From Ruegeria sp. R13_0 (lineage in GTDB: Bacteria > Pseudomonadota > Alphaproteobacteria > Rhodobacterales > Rhodobacteraceae): DNA of 64,000 nucleotides. Of the stretch, positions 63,084 through 64,000 are shown piece after piece (within the stretch, counting starts at the first letter, position 1; each line of letters opens with the position of its first letter). A program made the translations under genes and the position numbers. The notes under the pieces were generated by a model that was not told the origin of the DNA, ran no database searches, and was given only the letters and a program-made list of their open reading frames with translations. The stretch spans positions 1 to 64,000 of the forward strand of contig NZ_JAGHRB010000004.1 in NCBI RefSeq assembly GCF_017743995.1. Reading direction: 5' to 3'.

Positions 63084-63692
63084 ATGAAACTCTATCACAG
63101 TCTGACTTCGCCCTATGTCCGTAAAGTCATGGTTTTGTTGCATGAAACAGAGCAGCTAGAGGATGTTGAGTTGGAAACGGTGGCGGGTACGCCAGTGGCG
63201 CCAGCCGCGCCCTTGATCGGCAAGGCACCTTTGACCAAGGTTCCTGCGTTGGAGCGCCCCGATGGCCCGACCCTGTTCGACAGTCGTGTGATCTGCGCCT
63301 TTCTGGATGACCGTGCCGGGGGACGGCTCTACCCCGAAGGTGCGCGGCGCTGGGATGTTCTGACGCTTGAAGCGCTGGCCGATGGCGTTCTGGATGCCGC
63401 GCTGTTGATGACCTATGAAAGCCGGCTGCGTCCCGAAGACAAGCAATGGGATGAATGGGTGGATTCGCAATGGGTCAAGGTTGAGCGCGCCTGTGCCGTG
63501 TTAAACCAGCGCTGGATGGCACATCTGTCGGGTCCGCTGGACATGGGACAAGTGGCCGTGGCTTGCGCGCTGGGCTATCTGGATCTGCGCCACGACGCAC
63601 GTGGCTGGCGCAAGGGCAATGATGCCCTCGCAACCTGGTTTGCCGAGTTTGACGCGCGTCCGAGCATGGTTGCCACGCGCCCTGTGACGTAA
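63084..63692 (+). CDS. Glutathione S-transferase family protein
   Basis: A 202-residue GST with an N-terminal thioredoxin-like domain (KLYHSLTSPYVRKVMVLLHE; KVPALERPDGPTLFDSRVIC with the cis-Pro and Ser for glutathione) and an all-helical C-terminal domain. It conjugates or reduces with glutathione; the substrate is unknown. AAAGGAG precedes the ATG. Confidence 0.83.
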   Translation: MKLYHSLTSPYVRKVMVLLHETEQLEDVELETVAGTPVAPAAPLIGKAPLTKVPALERPDGPTLFDSRVICAFLDDRAGGRLYPEGARRWDVLTLEALADGVLDAALLMTYESRLRPEDKQWDEWVDSQWVKVERACAVLNQRWMAHLSGPLDMGQVAVACALGYLDLRHDARGWRKGNDALATWFAEFDARPSMVATRPVT

Positions 63693-63695
63693 ACC

Positions 63696-64000
63696 TTACT
63701 GGCTGAACGTCGCCAGATAGGCGGCGATGTCGTCCGCACCTTTCTTGAGCTTCACGCTCATATTCGGGCGGGCGGTATCGTCTTGCAGGAACTCTTTGAT
63801 GAACCCGATCGGGTCCTCGGAGTATGCGGCGATGTTTTCCTCGGTCCAGACCAGACCTGCGTCACCGGCGCGGATCATGTCGTCGGTGAACATGCCGATG
63901 GGCAGGCGTTCGCTGCCATTGCGATAGTCGTTCTCGGATCCGGCGGTGCGGCCCACGACCCCGTATAGGTTGGGGCCTGTGATGCCGCCTTTGACCAGAA
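63696..64000 (-). CDS. Class I cytochrome c, C-terminal part (cut by window edge)
   Basis: The visible 101 codons read GGITGPNLYGVVGR, then SENDYRNGSE, WTEENIAAYSEDPIGFIKEF and ARPNMSVKLKKGADDIAAYL. The Pro-Asn-Leu-Tyr-Gly segment and the distal Met (in NMSVK) are those of a soluble class I cytochrome c; the CxxCH heme motif lies beyond the right edge. Probably a periplasmic electron carrier. Convergent with the GST gene, four bases away. Confidence 0.8.
   Translation of the reverse strand, partial: LVKGGITGPNLYGVVGRTAGSENDYRNGSERLPIGMFTDDMIRAGDAGLVWTEENIAAYSEDPIGFIKEFLQDDTARPNMSVKLKKGADDIAAYLATFSQ

Noticed and set aside
1..64000. CRISPR arrays, tRNA or rRNA genes
   Set aside because: No regularly spaced repeats and no tRNA- or rRNA-like sequence were seen on reading; a covariance search would be needed to exclude a missed tRNA.

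Overview
The window reads as a chromosomal segment of a marine roseobacter (Alphaproteobacteria, Rhodobacterales; Ruegeria-like is my best guess). The evidence is the gene content (petP/petR, glcDEF, glnK-amtB, leuC-leuD-leuB, the lysine dehydrogenase/aldehyde dehydrogenase pair, cobO, a type-2 lumazine synthase under an FMN riboswitch), high G+C in most of the window, tight gene packing with ATGA/TGATG overlaps, and a roseobacter-type dispersed intergenic repeat. No rRNA, tRNA or CRISPR array was seen. About 60 protein genes or gene remnants can be supported.

Layout. (1) 1-12 kb looks like an accessory island: it appears less G+C-rich and loosely packed, and starts with the 5' end of an IS110-family recombinase gene running off the left edge. 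It holds a divergent pair of giant genes: a 1920-residue fusion of GMC oxidoreductase, alpha/beta hydrolase and PhoD-like phosphatase, and a 1330-residue protein with two class III cyclase domains, an ATPase and helical repeats, built like animal soluble adenylyl cyclase. A 1.15-kb gene-free stretch with several perfect hairpins follows. (2) 12-17.6 kb: lysine catabolism genes, a GT14-type glycosyltransferase opposite a sulfotransferase, a multi-hairpin palindromic element and a small ORF that may be a remnant. (3) 17.6-25 kb: ilvD divergent from an XRE-cupin regulator with two near-identical palindromic operators between them; a 263-bp MITE; sulfurtransferase and aminotransferase; the glnK-amtB nitrogen operon. 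(4) 25-38 kb: a class A penicillin-binding protein, leuB, a redoxin, a secreted EEP-family protein, leuC-hdeD-leuD, an MscS channel, rsfS-rlmH and small membrane or exported proteins. (5) 38-44.8 kb: glycolate oxidase glcDEF behind a candidate operator, two tandem trypsin-like proteases, and an Hsp20 gene with a possible RNA thermometer. (6) 44.8-49.9 kb: three related glycosyltransferases and a 5'-truncated gene remnant. (7) 49.9-64 kb: isoprenoid genes (HDAC-like, xseB, ispA, dxs), petP-petR, ilvE, an AraC regulator flanked by paired 21-bp-period repeats, cobO, a DMT transporter, aroC with an overlapping HD gene, ribH2 with its riboswitch, a PaiB-like gene, a GST and a cytochrome c cut by the right edge.

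Functionally the core is amino-acid and cofactor biosynthesis (Ile/Val/Leu, chorismate, isoprenoid, riboflavin, cobalamin) plus nitrogen and glycolate use. Surface modification (glycosyltransferases, sulfotransferase) and the 1-12 kb island are the accessory parts. The most intriguing candidates for an undescribed system are the divergent cyclase/giant-enzyme pair, the three-glycosyltransferase cluster with its 747-residue two-part member, and several regulatory architectures read directly from the DNA: the AraC half-site pairs, the XRE palindromes, the rsfS leader ORF, the possible Hsp20 thermometer and the four-stem palindromic element.
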